Positions 8,909 through 17,726 of a stretch of DNA of 39,610 bases are shown piece after piece. How positions within the stretch are numbered: position 1 is the first letter of the stretch; each line of letters begins with the position of its first letter. Below the pieces are notes generated by a model that made no database searches, was not told the origin of the DNA, and was given only the letters and a program-made list of their open reading frames with translations. Source of the stretch: Oscillospiraceae bacterium. Lineage in GTDB: Bacteria > Bacillota > Clostridia > Oscillospirales > Ruminococcaceae. A program made the position numbers and the translations under genes. The DNA lies in assembly GCA_017829005.1 (NCBI GenBank), contig JAGAJF010000081.1, positions 1 through 39,610 on the forward strand. Direction: 5' to 3'.

Positions 8909-9826
8909 ATGATAAAGGATATCCAGGAAAAAATTCTGAAGCTGAAAAAAGAAAAGAACATCTGCATTCTCGCCCATTGCTACCAGACCCACGACATTCT
9001 GGAGGTAGCAGATTTTACGGGGGATTCCTTCGGTCTTGCCCGCAAAGCTGCAGCCACCGACTGCGACGGCGTAATAATGTGCGGCGTGCGCTTTATGGCG
9101 GAGACCTGCAAGATTCTCTCCCCCGAAAAGCACGTATATCTCCCCCGTCCCGAAGCAGGCTGCCCTATGGCTGAGCAGCTTGACATTGATATGCTCCGTC
9201 AGCTTCAGGAAATGTATAAGGGATATAAGACAGTTGCCTACATAAATACCACCGCAGAGCTGAAAACTCTCTGCGATGTCTGCGTGACCTCCTCCTCGGC
9301 GGTGGATATCATCAGAAAAATTGACGCAGACAAGATACTCTTCATTCCCGACTGCAACCTTGGCGACTATGTTTCAAAGCAGATACCCGAAAAGCAGTTC
9401 AAATTCGTAAGCGGCGGCTGTCCCACCCACGCCCGCATCACCGTCAAGGAGGTTCAGAAGGCAAAGGAGGCTCATCCCGACGCCCTTGTGCTTCTTCACC
9501 CCGAATGTCAGCCCGCAGTCACCGCAATGGCGGATTACGCAGGCAGCACCACGGGCATTATGGATTTTGCCAAGAAAAGCAGCGCTAAGGAATTTATCAT
9601 CGGCACCGAGAACAGCATAGTACAGCACCTGAGCATCGAATGTCCCGACAAGATGTTCTATGCACTTTCCAAGGACTGCTTCTGCCATAATATGAAGATA
9701 ACCTCCATCACCGATGTTCTCCATTGTCTCGAGGGAACGGACGGCGAAGAAATAATTCTTCCCGAGGAAACAAGAGTAAAGGCAAAAGTATGCATTGACG
9801 AAATGCTGAGACTGGGACAGGCGTAA
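8909..9826 (+). CDS. nadA: Quinolinate synthase NadA
   Basis: 305 residues from the ATG at 8909, preferred over 8882 because GGAG lies 9 bases before it and the length then matches the family. NadA condenses iminoaspartate with dihydroxyacetone phosphate to quinolinate in NAD synthesis and carries a [4Fe-4S] cluster. Visible family motifs are ILAHCYQTHDI near the N-terminus, MCGVRFMAET with the first cluster cysteine, YINTTAELK, HPEC with the second and CFCHNMK with the third. nadB and nadC, the usual operon partners, are not here; the next gene is a cellulase 49 bases on, so nadA seems separated from its pathway. Confidence 0.97.
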   Translation: MIKDIQEKILKLKKEKNICILAHCYQTHDILEVADFTGDSFGLARKAAATDCDGVIMCGVRFMAETCKILSPEKHVYLPRPEAGCPMAEQLDIDMLRQLQEMYKGYKTVAYINTTAELKTLCDVCVTSSSAVDIIRKIDADKILFIPDCNLGDYVSKQIPEKQFKFVSGGCPTHARITVKEVQKAKEAHPDALVLLHPECQPAVTAMADYAGSTTGIMDFAKKSSAKEFIIGTENSIVQHLSIECPDKMFYALSKDCFCHNMKITSITDVLHCLEGTDGEEIILPEETRVKAKVCIDEMLRLGQA

Positions 9827-9875
9827 GCATTCCCCCGACAGCATATTTTATCACACCGAAAGGACGAAAAGAAGA

Positions 9876-11066
9876 ATGAAGATATCCGGAAAAATAGCCT
9901 CCGCATTGACAGCAGCCGTAATGCTTATGTCACTGTCAGCCTGCACAAACACTTCACCCGAAGCTCCCGACGCTACCGCAACGGAAACCACCGCTTCCGA
10001 AGAACCTGCCGAAATGAGAGATATCCCCTCCACCGAGCTTGTAAAGGAAATGAAGGTGGGCTGGAATTTGGGCAACACCCTTGACTCGGTCATTGAAAAT
10101 CCCAAGGGAACAGAGCTCCCCTCCGACTGGGAGACTGCATGGGGTCAGCCCGTGACCACCAAGGCAATGATAGACAATGTTGCCGCACAGGGCTTCAATA
10201 TCCTCAGAGTACCCGTTACCTGGGAGGGCAAGTTCGGAGAAGGTCCCGACTACACCATCGACCCCGACTGGCTTGCAAGGGTTAACGAAGTGGTGGACTA
10301 CGGCATTGACAATGATATGTTCGTTATCCTGAACCTCCACCACGAGGACTGGCATATGCCCACCTACGAAAACGAAGCTAAGGCACAGGAGATACTTGTG
10401 GCTCTCTGGACTCAGATAGCCGACCATTTCAAGAATTACAACGAAAAGCTCATATTTGAGGGACTTAACGAGCCTCGTCTCAAGGGCGACCCCTCCGAGT
10501 GGAACGGAGGAAATGCCGAAGCAAGAGAGGTCATCAACCACTGGAACGCCGCATTTGTTGACACCGTAAGAAAATCGGGGGGCAACAATAAGCTCCGCCA
10601 CCTTATGGTAACTCCCTATGCCGCTTCATCAAATGACAACGTCCTCAACGACTTTGTTGTCCCCGATGATGATAAGGTCATAGTTTCCATACACGCATAT
10701 CTCCCATATGCCTTTGCACTTACCGACAATGCCCAGGGAACGAAGGAATGGAGCGCCGACAACGCCGCAGATACCCGAGACATCGACGTGCTTATGGCAA
10801 AGCTCAAGGATTATTACCTTGACAAGGGCATAGCCGTAATAATCGGAGAAATGGGATGCCGCAACAGAATGAACACCGAAGCCCGTGCAGAATGTGCAAG
10901 ATACTATTCCAATGCCGCACATAACGCAGGCATACCCATCTGCTGGTGGGACAATAATGCCTTTGTGGGCAGCGGAGAGAATTTCGGCATATTCGACAGA
11001 AACACCTTTGAATGGAGATACCCCGACATCAATGCCGCTCTCGTGGAGCCTTTCAGCGAAGAATGA
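9876..11066 (+). CDS. GH5 family endoglucanase (cellulase) lipoprotein
   Basis: 396 residues. A lipoprotein signal peptide ends in the lipobox LSAC with Cys23, followed by a Thr/Glu/Ala-rich spacer to about residue 48, so the enzyme is probably tethered outside the membrane. The catalytic domain has GWNLGNTLD (62-70), NILRVPVTW (108-116), NLHHEDWH, the acid/base glutamate in GLNEPR (Glu199) and the nucleophile in IIGEMGC (Glu325). This pattern, especially the GWNLGN start, fits subfamily GH5_4, which cleaves beta-1,4-glucans and often xyloglucan. No dockerin or carbohydrate-binding module is present, so it is not a cellulosomal enzyme. GAAAGGA lies upstream of the ATG. Confidence 0.93.
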   Translation: MKISGKIASALTAAVMLMSLSACTNTSPEAPDATATETTASEEPAEMRDIPSTELVKEMKVGWNLGNTLDSVIENPKGTELPSDWETAWGQPVTTKAMIDNVAAQGFNILRVPVTWEGKFGEGPDYTIDPDWLARVNEVVDYGIDNDMFVILNLHHEDWHMPTYENEAKAQEILVALWTQIADHFKNYNEKLIFEGLNEPRLKGDPSEWNGGNAEAREVINHWNAAFVDTVRKSGGNNKLRHLMVTPYAASSNDNVLNDFVVPDDDKVIVSIHAYLPYAFALTDNAQGTKEWSADNAADTRDIDVLMAKLKDYYLDKGIAVIIGEMGCRNRMNTEARAECARYYSNAAHNAGIPICWWDNNAFVGSGENFGIFDRNTFEWRYPDINAALVEPFSEE

Positions 11067-11815
11067 GCGATAAAATTAAGTTTGAAGAAGCCTGCCGCAC
11101 CGTTAATTCGGGCGGCAGACTTATTAAGGGAATAGGCACAAAGTGCGAAAAGAGCGTCCATGCCGTTCTGAAAAATTACTATGAGCCTTTCCACGACTCA
11201 CAGGAGCAGAAGATAGGCGGCTACATTGCGGATATCGTGGGCGAAAACGGCATAATTGAGATACAGACGGGACATTTTTCTTCTCTCAAAGAAAAACTGA
11301 ACGCCTTTCTCCCCGTTTCAAGGGTAACGGTGGTCTATCCCGTTTTCACCAAGAAGCGGATAATCACCCTTGACGGTGAAACAGGCGAGGTAAAAAGCCG
11401 CCGCACCTCTCCCCTGAAGGAAACGGCATATGAGATATTCCCGAATCTCTTCCCCATCAGTGAGTATCTCACCGATGAAAATCTCAGCTTTATAATAACC
11501 CTGCTTGAAGCAGATGAGCTTCGTATCCCGCCCGAAAGCGTGGGACGAAAAAAAAGGCGGCGTGGCAGGCTTTCGGTCATAGACAGAATACCCACCGCCC
11601 TCACAGGCGAAATATACATAAACTCCCCCCGTGACTGGGAAAAGCTTATCCCATGCCTTTTCGAGGAGGATTACACTACCGAGGATCTTGCAAATTCGGC
11701 AAACATTTCCCGCGAGACTGCCGGGCTTGCCCTTTCAGCTCTTTTTAGGGGCAAAGTTGTTACAAGAACGGGCAAAAAGGGAAATGCCTACACATACAGA
11801 TTTCATAACGGTTAA
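11063..11815 (+). CDS. Unknown protein with possible nuclease fold and C-terminal winged helix
   Basis: 250 residues from the ATG at 11063, which overlaps the cellulase stop codon in ATGA; an in-frame ATG at 11012 lies inside the cellulase gene and is less likely. Residues 20-75 contain IKGIGTKCEKSVHAVLKNYY and then GGYIADIVGENGIIEIQTG: an Asp (57) followed by hydrophobic-Glu66-x-Gln68, resembling the core of PD-(D/E)XK nucleases with Gln in the lysine place. A basic patch, GRKKRRRGR, lies at 161-169. The C-terminal part (about 200-247, YTTEDLANSANISRETAGLA) looks like a winged helix. The function is unknown; the fold is inference from motif shape. Confidence 0.6.
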   Translation: MSDKIKFEEACRTVNSGGRLIKGIGTKCEKSVHAVLKNYYEPFHDSQEQKIGGYIADIVGENGIIEIQTGHFSSLKEKLNAFLPVSRVTVVYPVFTKKRIITLDGETGEVKSRRTSPLKETAYEIFPNLFPISEYLTDENLSFIITLLEADELRIPPESVGRKKRRRGRLSVIDRIPTALTGEIYINSPRDWEKLIPCLFEEDYTTEDLANSANISRETAGLALSALFRGKVVTRTGKKGNAYTYRFHNG

Positions 11816-11830
11816 AAGGACGGTTTTGAT

Positions 11831-12532
11831 ATGAAAATAAAATATACAGCGGCGCTTCTTGCCCTGCTTTTAATGTGCGGCTGCTCGAATAATGAAGGCG
11901 ATACGGAAGAGGAAAGCGAAGCTGAGCTTTCCCCCGCAAGCTCCGTTTCTTCGGTGACCACCGTACCCGAGGAAGAGCCTGAGATAAAATATTCCGCAAA
12001 GTCAACATATTATGTTGAGCATAACGAGCCGCAGGGCAATTCGGAGGGCGGAACTGCCAATAAAGTGCTTCCCCCGAAGGAGGGCGAGGAGCTTACCTTC
12101 CGTGCTGCAGACGGCAGAGGAGAAGCTGTAAGCCTTGAAGTGGGAGACGAGTTTCTGGGCTGGAAAATGGAAAGCTTCCTTATGTTTTCCAATGACAATG
12201 GTTCATTTCAGTCCCGTTTTTCTTCGGAAGCAAGGGAATTTGAGGGTTCTCTTACCATTCACATAAGCGAACTTACCGACGAGCTTGAAGCCGCATTCGT
12301 TCCCGATGACGCCGCCTCATTCCCCAAAGCCTCCACAGACGGCAGAATACTCTGGTTTGCGGCTGACAATCTTGAGGAAACTCTTGAAATGCTGGGATAT
12401 TCCCCCGAGGATACCTTTGAAAATGAAGCAGTAATGCGTGTAAGACTAAAAACCGACCGTATCTACATCAACAATCTCCCCCTTGACGATGTAAACAATC
12501 TTATTCGTGTGCTTGAAATCGAAAAAATATGA
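11831..12532 (+). CDS. Lipoprotein of unknown function
   Basis: 233 residues. The N-terminus MKIKYTAALLALLLMCGCSN is a lipoprotein signal with a lipobox ending at Cys18. An acidic, Ser/Pro-rich linker (about 20-55) leads to a domain with EVGDEFLGWKMES and a beta-rich middle, and a C-terminal acidic part. I recognise no enzyme motif. AAAGGACGG precedes the ATG, and it starts 15 bases after the preceding gene, so it closes the run nadA, cellulase, unknown, lipoprotein. It probably sits outside the membrane like the cellulase. Confidence 0.65.
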   Translation: MKIKYTAALLALLLMCGCSNNEGDTEEESEAELSPASSVSSVTTVPEEEPEIKYSAKSTYYVEHNEPQGNSEGGTANKVLPPKEGEELTFRAADGRGEAVSLEVGDEFLGWKMESFLMFSNDNGSFQSRFSSEAREFEGSLTIHISELTDELEAAFVPDDAASFPKASTDGRILWFAADNLEETLEMLGYSPEDTFENEAVMRVRLKTDRIYINNLPLDDVNNLIRVLEIEKI

Positions 12533-12538
12533 CAAACC

Positions 12539-12570
12539 AAGGCTGCCGAAAGTAGTTTTTCGACAGCCTT
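12539..12570 (+). terminator. Hairpin after the lipoprotein gene
   Basis: AAGGCTGCCGAAA and TTTTCGACAGCCTT form a stem with one mismatch a few bases after the stop codon. There is no clear T-run behind it on plus, so termination strength is uncertain. A second small palindrome (12614-12634, GGATAAATT/AATTTATCC) overlaps the stop codon of the convergent HD-GYP gene. Confidence 0.55.
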
Positions 12571-12628
12571 GAGTATTCCTTATATTATAGCACATCTGTT
12601 TCTGAATGTCAATGGATAAATTGTAAAT

Positions 12629-14347
12629 TTATCCTGCCTGAACATCTTCCTGCACAGCAAGAGATTCGTCATAATAGCTTTCCAGCATAGGACGGCATTT
12701 CAGGAACTCCCTTCCCAGAACAGGGTCAAAATGCTCGCCCAGAGCCTCTTCAATTATCCCGAAAGCCCTGCTGTATGTCATAGCGTCCTTGTAGCATCTC
12801 TTGCTTACAAGAGCGTCAAACACATCTGCCAGCGCCATAATTCTTGCCTCAACAGGGATATCCTCCCCCGAAAGGCGGTCGGGATAACCCTTTCCGTTCC
12901 ATTTCTCGTGATGATAGTGGGCAATGTTTACCGCAATATCGGCAAACTCCTCCGACTCAGCGCCGTCAAGTATCTTTCTGATGATCTCCGCACCCTTTGC
13001 AGAATGGGTCTTCATGATCTCAAATTCCTCGGGAGTGAATTTTCCGGGCTTTCTGAGAATTTCATCATCAATGGCAATTTTCCCCAGATCATGCATAGGA
13101 GCCGCCTTGACAACATTGTCAAGGAACTCGTCGGAAAGCTCCATCCGGCATTCTCCCTTTCGAAGCTGACCGGTAAAAATGCGGATAACGTCACTTGTGC
13201 GCTTGATATGACCGCCCGTGCTGCTGTCTCTGCCCTCGACCATATCCGCCATTCCCAGAATAAGCTTGTCCTGCATCTGTCGGATATGTGCGGTCTGCTC
13301 CTTAACTGACTTTGAAAGCTCATCGTTATAATTGTTAAGAAGATGGATATAATCTCTCTGACCCGTATCATCGGTTATCTCCACGATATAGCCCGTCCAT
13401 TCGGTTTTGTTGTCGCGGTAAGCAGGGGTGACAGAGACCTTGAATTCTCTCATATCACGCTTGAGATAGTAGACATATCTGCTCTCGTCCCTGAGATTTG
13501 AACCGATGTTTTCGTAAAGATAAGCATTCTCCTCGGGAATGGTGTGGTCAATAAGCAGACTTTTCAGCTCTGGAAGAAACCGCTTGGCAGCATTGTTGCA
13601 GCCCATAAACTGCTTTTTCCTGTTAAATATGATATATCCGCTGTTTTCCGACTGCTCCAGATTATCCGAAACAACCTTTGAAACATCGTACATTACCATA
13701 CGCCTGAAAATGAGAAGAACGATGATCTCCTGAACAATGTAAATATACACAGTTATTTCGACCTTGGAACCCAAAAGCCGCTGACCGAAATAAGAAGCAA
13801 AGGTAACAAGCACCGATACCAGCAGCACCGTTGCATACTTATATGAACATCTCTGCTGTCTGAAAAGAGCGACTATCATAATTATCGCCATCGCCGCCAC
13901 ATAGCCCACCAGAACGGTCAGAAAGACCCAGTGAAGCGGACCATATTCCTTGACAAGACGGGTAAATCCCTCCGACCTGTCTATAGAAACGTTTTTGTAA
14001 TACCAGTCGGTATAGCCTGCCGTATAGGTGCAGCATAGCACAGCAATGTTAATAAATGTCAGCAGCAGGAGCTTTCGTCCGCCTATATGAACCCTCAGAA
14101 GATGACAGATATTCAACAGCAGAAAAAAGGGAAGAAAGGTGGCGGCAAGATAAATAACTCTGTTTGCAAGCATTGCCTCCTCAACATTTTGGGAGACCGA
14201 CAGCGCAAGGCAGGCGCCGTTATGCAGGATAACGCAGGTAAAGGACATAAGCAGAGACGAAATGTTCTGATTATGCCCGATAGACCACAGTATCATAAAA
14301 AATACAACCGACAATGCAAGTGCTGCCGAATAAAATATCGTCACCAT
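12629..14347 (-). CDS. Membrane-bound HD-GYP domain phosphodiesterase
   Basis: 572 residues. About seven hydrophobic segments fill residues 1-218, like the 7TM histidine-kinase-type sensor module. A PAS-like domain follows (about 225-330), then a short coiled linker and an HD-GYP domain. Catalytic motifs are H419-D420 in MHDLGKIAIDD and the extended HHEKWNGKGYP (479-489). HD-GYP enzymes hydrolyse cyclic di-GMP or related dinucleotides. No GGDEF domain is fused. It stands alone with its own TTGACT-17-TATAAT promoter. The signal sensed is unknown; the membrane module and PAS suggest an external or redox cue. Confidence 0.88.
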   Translation of the reverse strand: MVTIFYSAALALSVVFFMILWSIGHNQNISSLLMSFTCVILHNGACLALSVSQNVEEAMLANRVIYLAATFLPFFLLLNICHLLRVHIGGRKLLLLTFINIAVLCCTYTAGYTDWYYKNVSIDRSEGFTRLVKEYGPLHWVFLTVLVGYVAAMAIIMIVALFRQQRCSYKYATVLLVSVLVTFASYFGQRLLGSKVEITVYIYIVQEIIVLLIFRRMVMYDVSKVVSDNLEQSENSGYIIFNRKKQFMGCNNAAKRFLPELKSLLIDHTIPEENAYLYENIGSNLRDESRYVYYLKRDMREFKVSVTPAYRDNKTEWTGYIVEITDDTGQRDYIHLLNNYNDELSKSVKEQTAHIRQMQDKLILGMADMVEGRDSSTGGHIKRTSDVIRIFTGQLRKGECRMELSDEFLDNVVKAAPMHDLGKIAIDDEILRKPGKFTPEEFEIMKTHSAKGAEIIRKILDGAESEEFADIAVNIAHYHHEKWNGKGYPDRLSGEDIPVEARIMALADVFDALVSKRCYKDAMTYSRAFGIIEEALGEHFDPVLGREFLKCRPMLESYYDESLAVQEDVQAG

Positions 14348-14395
14348 AAAATGTAAATCTCCGTACAGGATATTATTATCACTTTAACTAAATAA

Positions 14396-14424
14396 ATTAT
14401 ACCATAATCGGCAAAAAAAGTCAA
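14396..14424 (-). promoter_or_regulatory. Promoter of the HD-GYP gene
   Basis: On the minus strand TTGACT (14419-14424) and TATAAT (14396-14401) are 17 bases apart, about 48 bases before the ATG. Confidence 0.7.
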
Positions 14425-14446
14425 CAGATATTTATCATAAAGCAGC

Positions 14447-14480
14447 AAAAAACCGCTTCCGATGAACTCAGAAGCGGTTT
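14447..14480 (-). terminator. Intrinsic terminator of rpsF-ssb-rpsR
   Basis: On the minus strand AAACCGCTTC and GAAGCGGTTT form a perfect 10-base stem around an 11-base loop, followed by a run of T. It lies about 55 bases after the rpsR stop codon. Confidence 0.85.
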
Positions 14481-14535
14481 AATACACATAAATTACCTCT
14501 GCCTGCCCCAAAAAGCAGGTCAGAAAGCGTTTCGC

Positions 14536-14784
14536 TTAGTCGGAAACGTAAGGAAGGAGAGCGATGTGTCTTGCTCTCTTGATAGCTACAGTAAGCTCTC
14601 TCTGGTGATATGCGCAGGTGCCTGTAACTCTTCTGGGAAGAATCTTGGAACGCTCTGTCATACATTTCTTGAGCTTTGCGGTATCCTTGTAATCTATCTT
14701 CTCCACTCTGTCAGCGCAGAACATACAAACCTTCTTGCGGGTTCTCTTAGCGCCGCGGGGAGCTCTTTCTCTATCCTTTTCCAT
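14536..14784 (-). CDS. rpsR: 30S ribosomal protein S18
   Basis: 82 residues from the ATG at 14784, set by a TAAGGAGG site just upstream; a longer frame reaching 14868 overlaps ssb and is not the start. The conserved core [19 protein letters not shown] and [13 protein letters not shown] identify S18, which binds S6 on the 30S platform. Four cysteines (CMFC, KKCM, GTCAY) make it the zinc-type (C+) form of the protein. The N-terminal tail is basic ([14 protein letters not shown]). It is last in the rpsF-ssb-rpsR operon, the usual order in Firmicutes. Confidence 0.97.
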   Translation of the reverse strand: MEKDRERAPRGAKRTRKKVCMFCADRVEKIDYKDTAKLKKCMTERSKILPRRVTGTCAYHQRELTVAIKRARHIALLPYVSD

Positions 14785-14830
14785 GAATGAAACCTCCTTA
14801 TTATAGAATAATGGTAATCTGTCAGGGCTA

Positions 14831-15376
14831 TCAGAACGGCAGATCGCTGTCGCTGATGACCTCCTCAAAATCGCTCAGGTCTCCAACAGAGACCGAAGGA
14901 GCGGGAGCAGACTGCTGATATGCGGGCTGTCCCTGAGCAGGCTGTGAATAGCCTCCCTGACCGCCGTAGTTATTCTGCTGATAATTATTGTTATAGCCGC
15001 CCTGCTGATATCCGCCGCCCTGTCCGCCGGCTGATGCTTTTGTTTCACCGAAGGAAACAGTATCTGCATAAACCTCGGTAACATAGTGACGCACCTCAGG
15101 ATAACGCTTGTCGTCATAGGTTCTTGTCCTTAACTCTCCCTCAACGAGGATAAGCCTGCCCTTGGTGAAATAGCGGCAGATAAATTCAGCCGTCTGTCGC
15201 CAAGCAACAACGGTAATAAAATCAGACTGACGTTCGCCGTTGGGACCCTGATAATTTCTTGTGATAGCCACAGTAAACTGACAGGTGGAAACGCCGCTCT
15301 GAGTCTGACGAAGCTCAGGGTCAGATGTAAGTCTGCCCATAAGGATTACTTTATTGATTGAACAAGCGCCTAACAT
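14831..15376 (-). CDS. ssb: Single-stranded DNA-binding protein
   Basis: 181 residues. An OB-fold domain (about 5-112) starts [17 protein letters not shown] and includes [21 protein letters not shown] flexible linker rich in Gly, Gln, Tyr and Asn follows (about 118-165). The acidic C-terminal tip DSDLPF is the site that recruits replication and repair proteins. The start codon is set by an AAGGAGG site; it gives an N-terminus of [10 protein letters not shown], a few residues longer than in many SSBs. It lies between rpsF and rpsR, the standard Firmicutes arrangement. Confidence 0.97.
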   Translation of the reverse strand: MLGACSINKVILMGRLTSDPELRQTQSGVSTCQFTVAITRNYQGPNGERQSDFITVVAWRQTAEFICRYFTKGRLILVEGELRTRTYDDKRYPEVRHYVTEVYADTVSFGETKASAGGQGGGYQQGGYNNNYQQNNYGGQGGYSQPAQGQPAYQQSAPAPSVSVGDLSDFEEVISDSDLPF

Positions 15377-15400
15377 AACAATTCAGCCTCCTTAGTTTGA

Positions 15401-15691
15401 TTACTTAACAGTAATCAGCGAACGCATAACGCCCTCAGTGATCTTGAGCACACGGTCAAGCTCAGCGGGGAAATCGGGAGCAGATGTGAAGGAATAGAGA
15501 ACATAATAACCCTCTGTCTGGTCGTCAATCTCGTAAGCAAGCTTCTTCTTGCCCCACTCGTCAACGGACTCAACAGTACCTGCCTCTGCCATCATACCCT
15601 TGAACTTCTCTGTGAGAGCCTTGATGCCGTCCTCACCCTGTTTCAGGCTGAAAACTACCATTGCTTCATAGGTTTCGTTTACTTTTGCCAT
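15401..15691 (-). CDS. rpsF: 30S ribosomal protein S6
   Basis: 96 residues, the normal length. The family pattern is clear: YEAMVVFSLKQGEDGIKALTEKFK at the start, VESVDEWGKKKLAYEIDDQTEGYYVLYSF in the middle (the conserved WGKKKLAY block) and LDRVLKITEGVMRSL at the end. S6 pairs with S18 in the 30S subunit. An AGGAGGTG ribosome site precedes the ATG. It is the first gene of the operon and lies behind a consensus promoter. Confidence 0.97.
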   Translation of the reverse strand: MAKVNETYEAMVVFSLKQGEDGIKALTEKFKGMMAEAGTVESVDEWGKKKLAYEIDDQTEGYYVLYSFTSAPDFPAELDRVLKITEGVMRSLITVK

Positions 15692-15755
15692 TTATAAGCA
15701 CCTCCTCTTGGATTACGCCCGCACTTAAAATGTGTGGACGAGGATAACGTATAAT

Positions 15756-15784
15756 ATTATACCACCCGTCAAGCCTTTTGTCAA
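15756..15784 (-). promoter_or_regulatory. Consensus promoter of rpsF-ssb-rpsR
   Basis: On the minus strand TTGACA (15779-15784) and TATAAT (15756-15761) are exactly 17 bases apart, about 65 bases upstream of the rpsF start. Both hexamers are perfect, fitting a highly expressed ribosomal protein operon. The remaining leader could host autoregulation by S6/S18, but I did not identify a defined binding structure. Confidence 0.85.
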
Positions 15785-15883
15785 GGCATATTTACCGTCC
15801 TATGCAAATTCATATGTAAATTTTTTATGAACTTATATCGACATATATTTCCTGTTTACAATTTTTTCCGACCCGTAATACCA

Positions 15884-15913
15884 TTGACAAGAATGTGGAA
15901 AATGAGTTATAAT
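15884..15913 (+). promoter_or_regulatory. Promoter of the GHL10-type lipoprotein gene
   Basis: TTGACA (15884-15889) and TATAAT (15908-15913) are 18 bases apart, 42 bases before the chosen start codon. Because the promoter lies inside the longer possible reading frame that begins at 15827, it also supports the later start. Confidence 0.8.
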
Positions 15914-15955
15914 TTATATAAGCTTATTGGCAGACCCCGAAAGGACTTTTGTGTT

Positions 15956-17536
15956 ATGAAAAAAATTCTCATTTCAATATTATCGGTTATGATATCGACA
16001 GCCCTTATTTGCGGCTGTTCACAGGTAACGGACGAGCTGCCAGACAGCTACTATGAAACAGACGTTATTTCCGAGACTGAAAGCTTACCCGTGACAGCCT
16101 TTTCGGAGCAAAGCGTTACCGCAGCTTCGGAGACATCAACTGCATCGGAAACAGTCATATCCAAGGCTCAGACCTCAGAGACTTCCGAATCGGCTTCGGA
16201 AAGCGAAGCAGCTTCTCCCCTTTCCGAAGCCGTGACCACAGTACCCACCGAGACCGAAACGGAAACGGAAACATCTCCCGAAACTTCTTCTGAAACGGTC
16301 TTTATCCCCGGCACTCTCCCGCCCGAGACAACAGCCGCCACCGCTCCCTCAATAACCGTAGTCACCATTCCCACCCTACCCGAGAGTACGGTAAGCACAT
16401 CATCGGAAAGTCTTCTGCCCGCAGCAGATAGCTATTATCCTCAGAGCGGATATTATCCCCTGAACTTCGACCGTCAGAAGGCGGTCTGGGTGTCATATCT
16501 TGAATTTGACCGCATTATGCGCAATGCGGACGAGGCTGAGTTTACCAAGGCGCTGAACGCATGCTTTGACAACATTGCCGCATTAGGCTGCAATACCGTT
16601 TATTTTCAGGTCAGAGTTTACGGAGATGCATATTACCAGTCCTCTCTTTTTCCCAAAGGAGACAGGCTCACGGGAGACTACGACCCCCTTGAGATAGCCG
16701 TGAAGTCCGCTCATGACAGAGGTCTTTCCATTCACGCCTGGATAAATCCCATGCGGCTTATGACCGACGCCCAGATGAAAAGCTATCCCGAAAGCTATAA
16801 GATAGGCAAATGGTACAATGACCCTGCGGTAAACGGGAAATACATCGGCAACTCCTCGGGAAGATGGTACCTTAATCCTGCCTATGCCGAAACGGTATCC
16901 CTTATCTGTGACGGCATAAGCGAGATAGTCACCGCCTACAACGTGGACGGCATTCAGATAGACGATTATTTTTATCCCACCACCGACCCTTCCTTTGACA
17001 GCGCTGCATATGCAGCAAGCGGCACCTCTCTGAGCCTTGAGGACTGGAGACGGGACAACGTTACCAAGATGGTCAAAAAGATGTACGAGACAGTTCATTC
17101 CGCAAATCCCAGAGCGCTTTTCGGAATTTCCCCACAGGGCAATACGGATAATAATTACAACGACCTTTATGCGGACATATATACCTGGTGCAGCACTTCG
17201 GGCTGCTGCGATTATATATGCCCTCAGATATACTTTGGCTTCGACAACGCTGCCCTGCCATATGCGGAAACGGTGGACAAGTGGGACAAGCTTGTGACCG
17301 CCTCCGATGTAAAGCTTGTCATCGGTCTTGCCGCATACAAATCGGGAACCGAGGACAAATACGCGGGAGCAGGCAGCTCGGAATGGATAAATTCAACCGA
17401 TATCCTTGCAAGGCAGCGTGATCTGACGGATATCTACAATGCAGGCTATGCATTTTTCAGATATGATTCCCTGTTTCTCCCCGACCCTGCTGTGGCGGCA
17501 AGCGTTAATGCTGAGCTGGATAATCTCAGAAAATAA
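15956..17536 (+). CDS. GHL10 (DUF187) family glycoside hydrolase-like lipoprotein
   Basis: 526 residues from the ATG at 15956. This start gives a lipoprotein signal (MKKILISILSVMISTALICG, then Cys21) and lies just behind GAAAGGA and a promoter. Residues about 25-155 are a long low-complexity spacer of Ser, Thr, Glu and Pro with repeated Glu-Thr pairs. The catalytic-type domain follows with KAVWVSYLEFDRIMR, NTVYFQVRVYGDAYY, IHAWINPMR, RWYLNPAYAE and VDGIQIDDYFYP, the pattern of the GHL10/YngK family. Members are thought to act on cell-wall or other surface glycans; the substrate is unproven. The long spacer suggests display through the wall. It stands alone. Confidence 0.87.
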   Translation: MKKILISILSVMISTALICGCSQVTDELPDSYYETDVISETESLPVTAFSEQSVTAASETSTASETVISKAQTSETSESASESEAASPLSEAVTTVPTETETETETSPETSSETVFIPGTLPPETTAATAPSITVVTIPTLPESTVSTSSESLLPAADSYYPQSGYYPLNFDRQKAVWVSYLEFDRIMRNADEAEFTKALNACFDNIAALGCNTVYFQVRVYGDAYYQSSLFPKGDRLTGDYDPLEIAVKSAHDRGLSIHAWINPMRLMTDAQMKSYPESYKIGKWYNDPAVNGKYIGNSSGRWYLNPAYAETVSLICDGISEIVTAYNVDGIQIDDYFYPTTDPSFDSAAYAASGTSLSLEDWRRDNVTKMVKKMYETVHSANPRALFGISPQGNTDNNYNDLYADIYTWCSTSGCCDYICPQIYFGFDNAALPYAETVDKWDKLVTASDVKLVIGLAAYKSGTEDKYAGAGSSEWINSTDILARQRDLTDIYNAGYAFFRYDSLFLPDPAVAASVNAELDNLRK

Positions 17537-17547
17537 AATATGATAAC

Positions 17548-17579
17548 AGAGACGGCTTACGGAGCTGTCTCTTTTTTTT
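17548..17579 (+). terminator. Intrinsic terminator after the GHL10-type gene
   Basis: AGAGACGGCT and AGCTGTCTCT form a 10-base stem (one G-T pair) around TACGG, followed by eight T, 11 bases after the stop codon. Confidence 0.92.
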
Positions 17580-17633
17580 AACCGAAAAGTATGATTTTTA
17601 TTTCAAAAAATTGATAAATTCTAAAATTTCCTC

Positions 17634-17662
17634 TTGATTATTTCCGGAAAATATTGTATAAT
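17634..17662 (+). promoter_or_regulatory. Promoter of the PPK2 gene
   Basis: TTGATT (17634-17639) and TATAAT (17657-17662) are 17 bases apart, 64 bases before the start codon. Confidence 0.7.
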
Positions 17663-17726
17663 TATATAAAGACTTAACGGCAATTTCAATAATTTTTATG
17701 CAAACGGTAAAAAGGAGGACGCTCAT

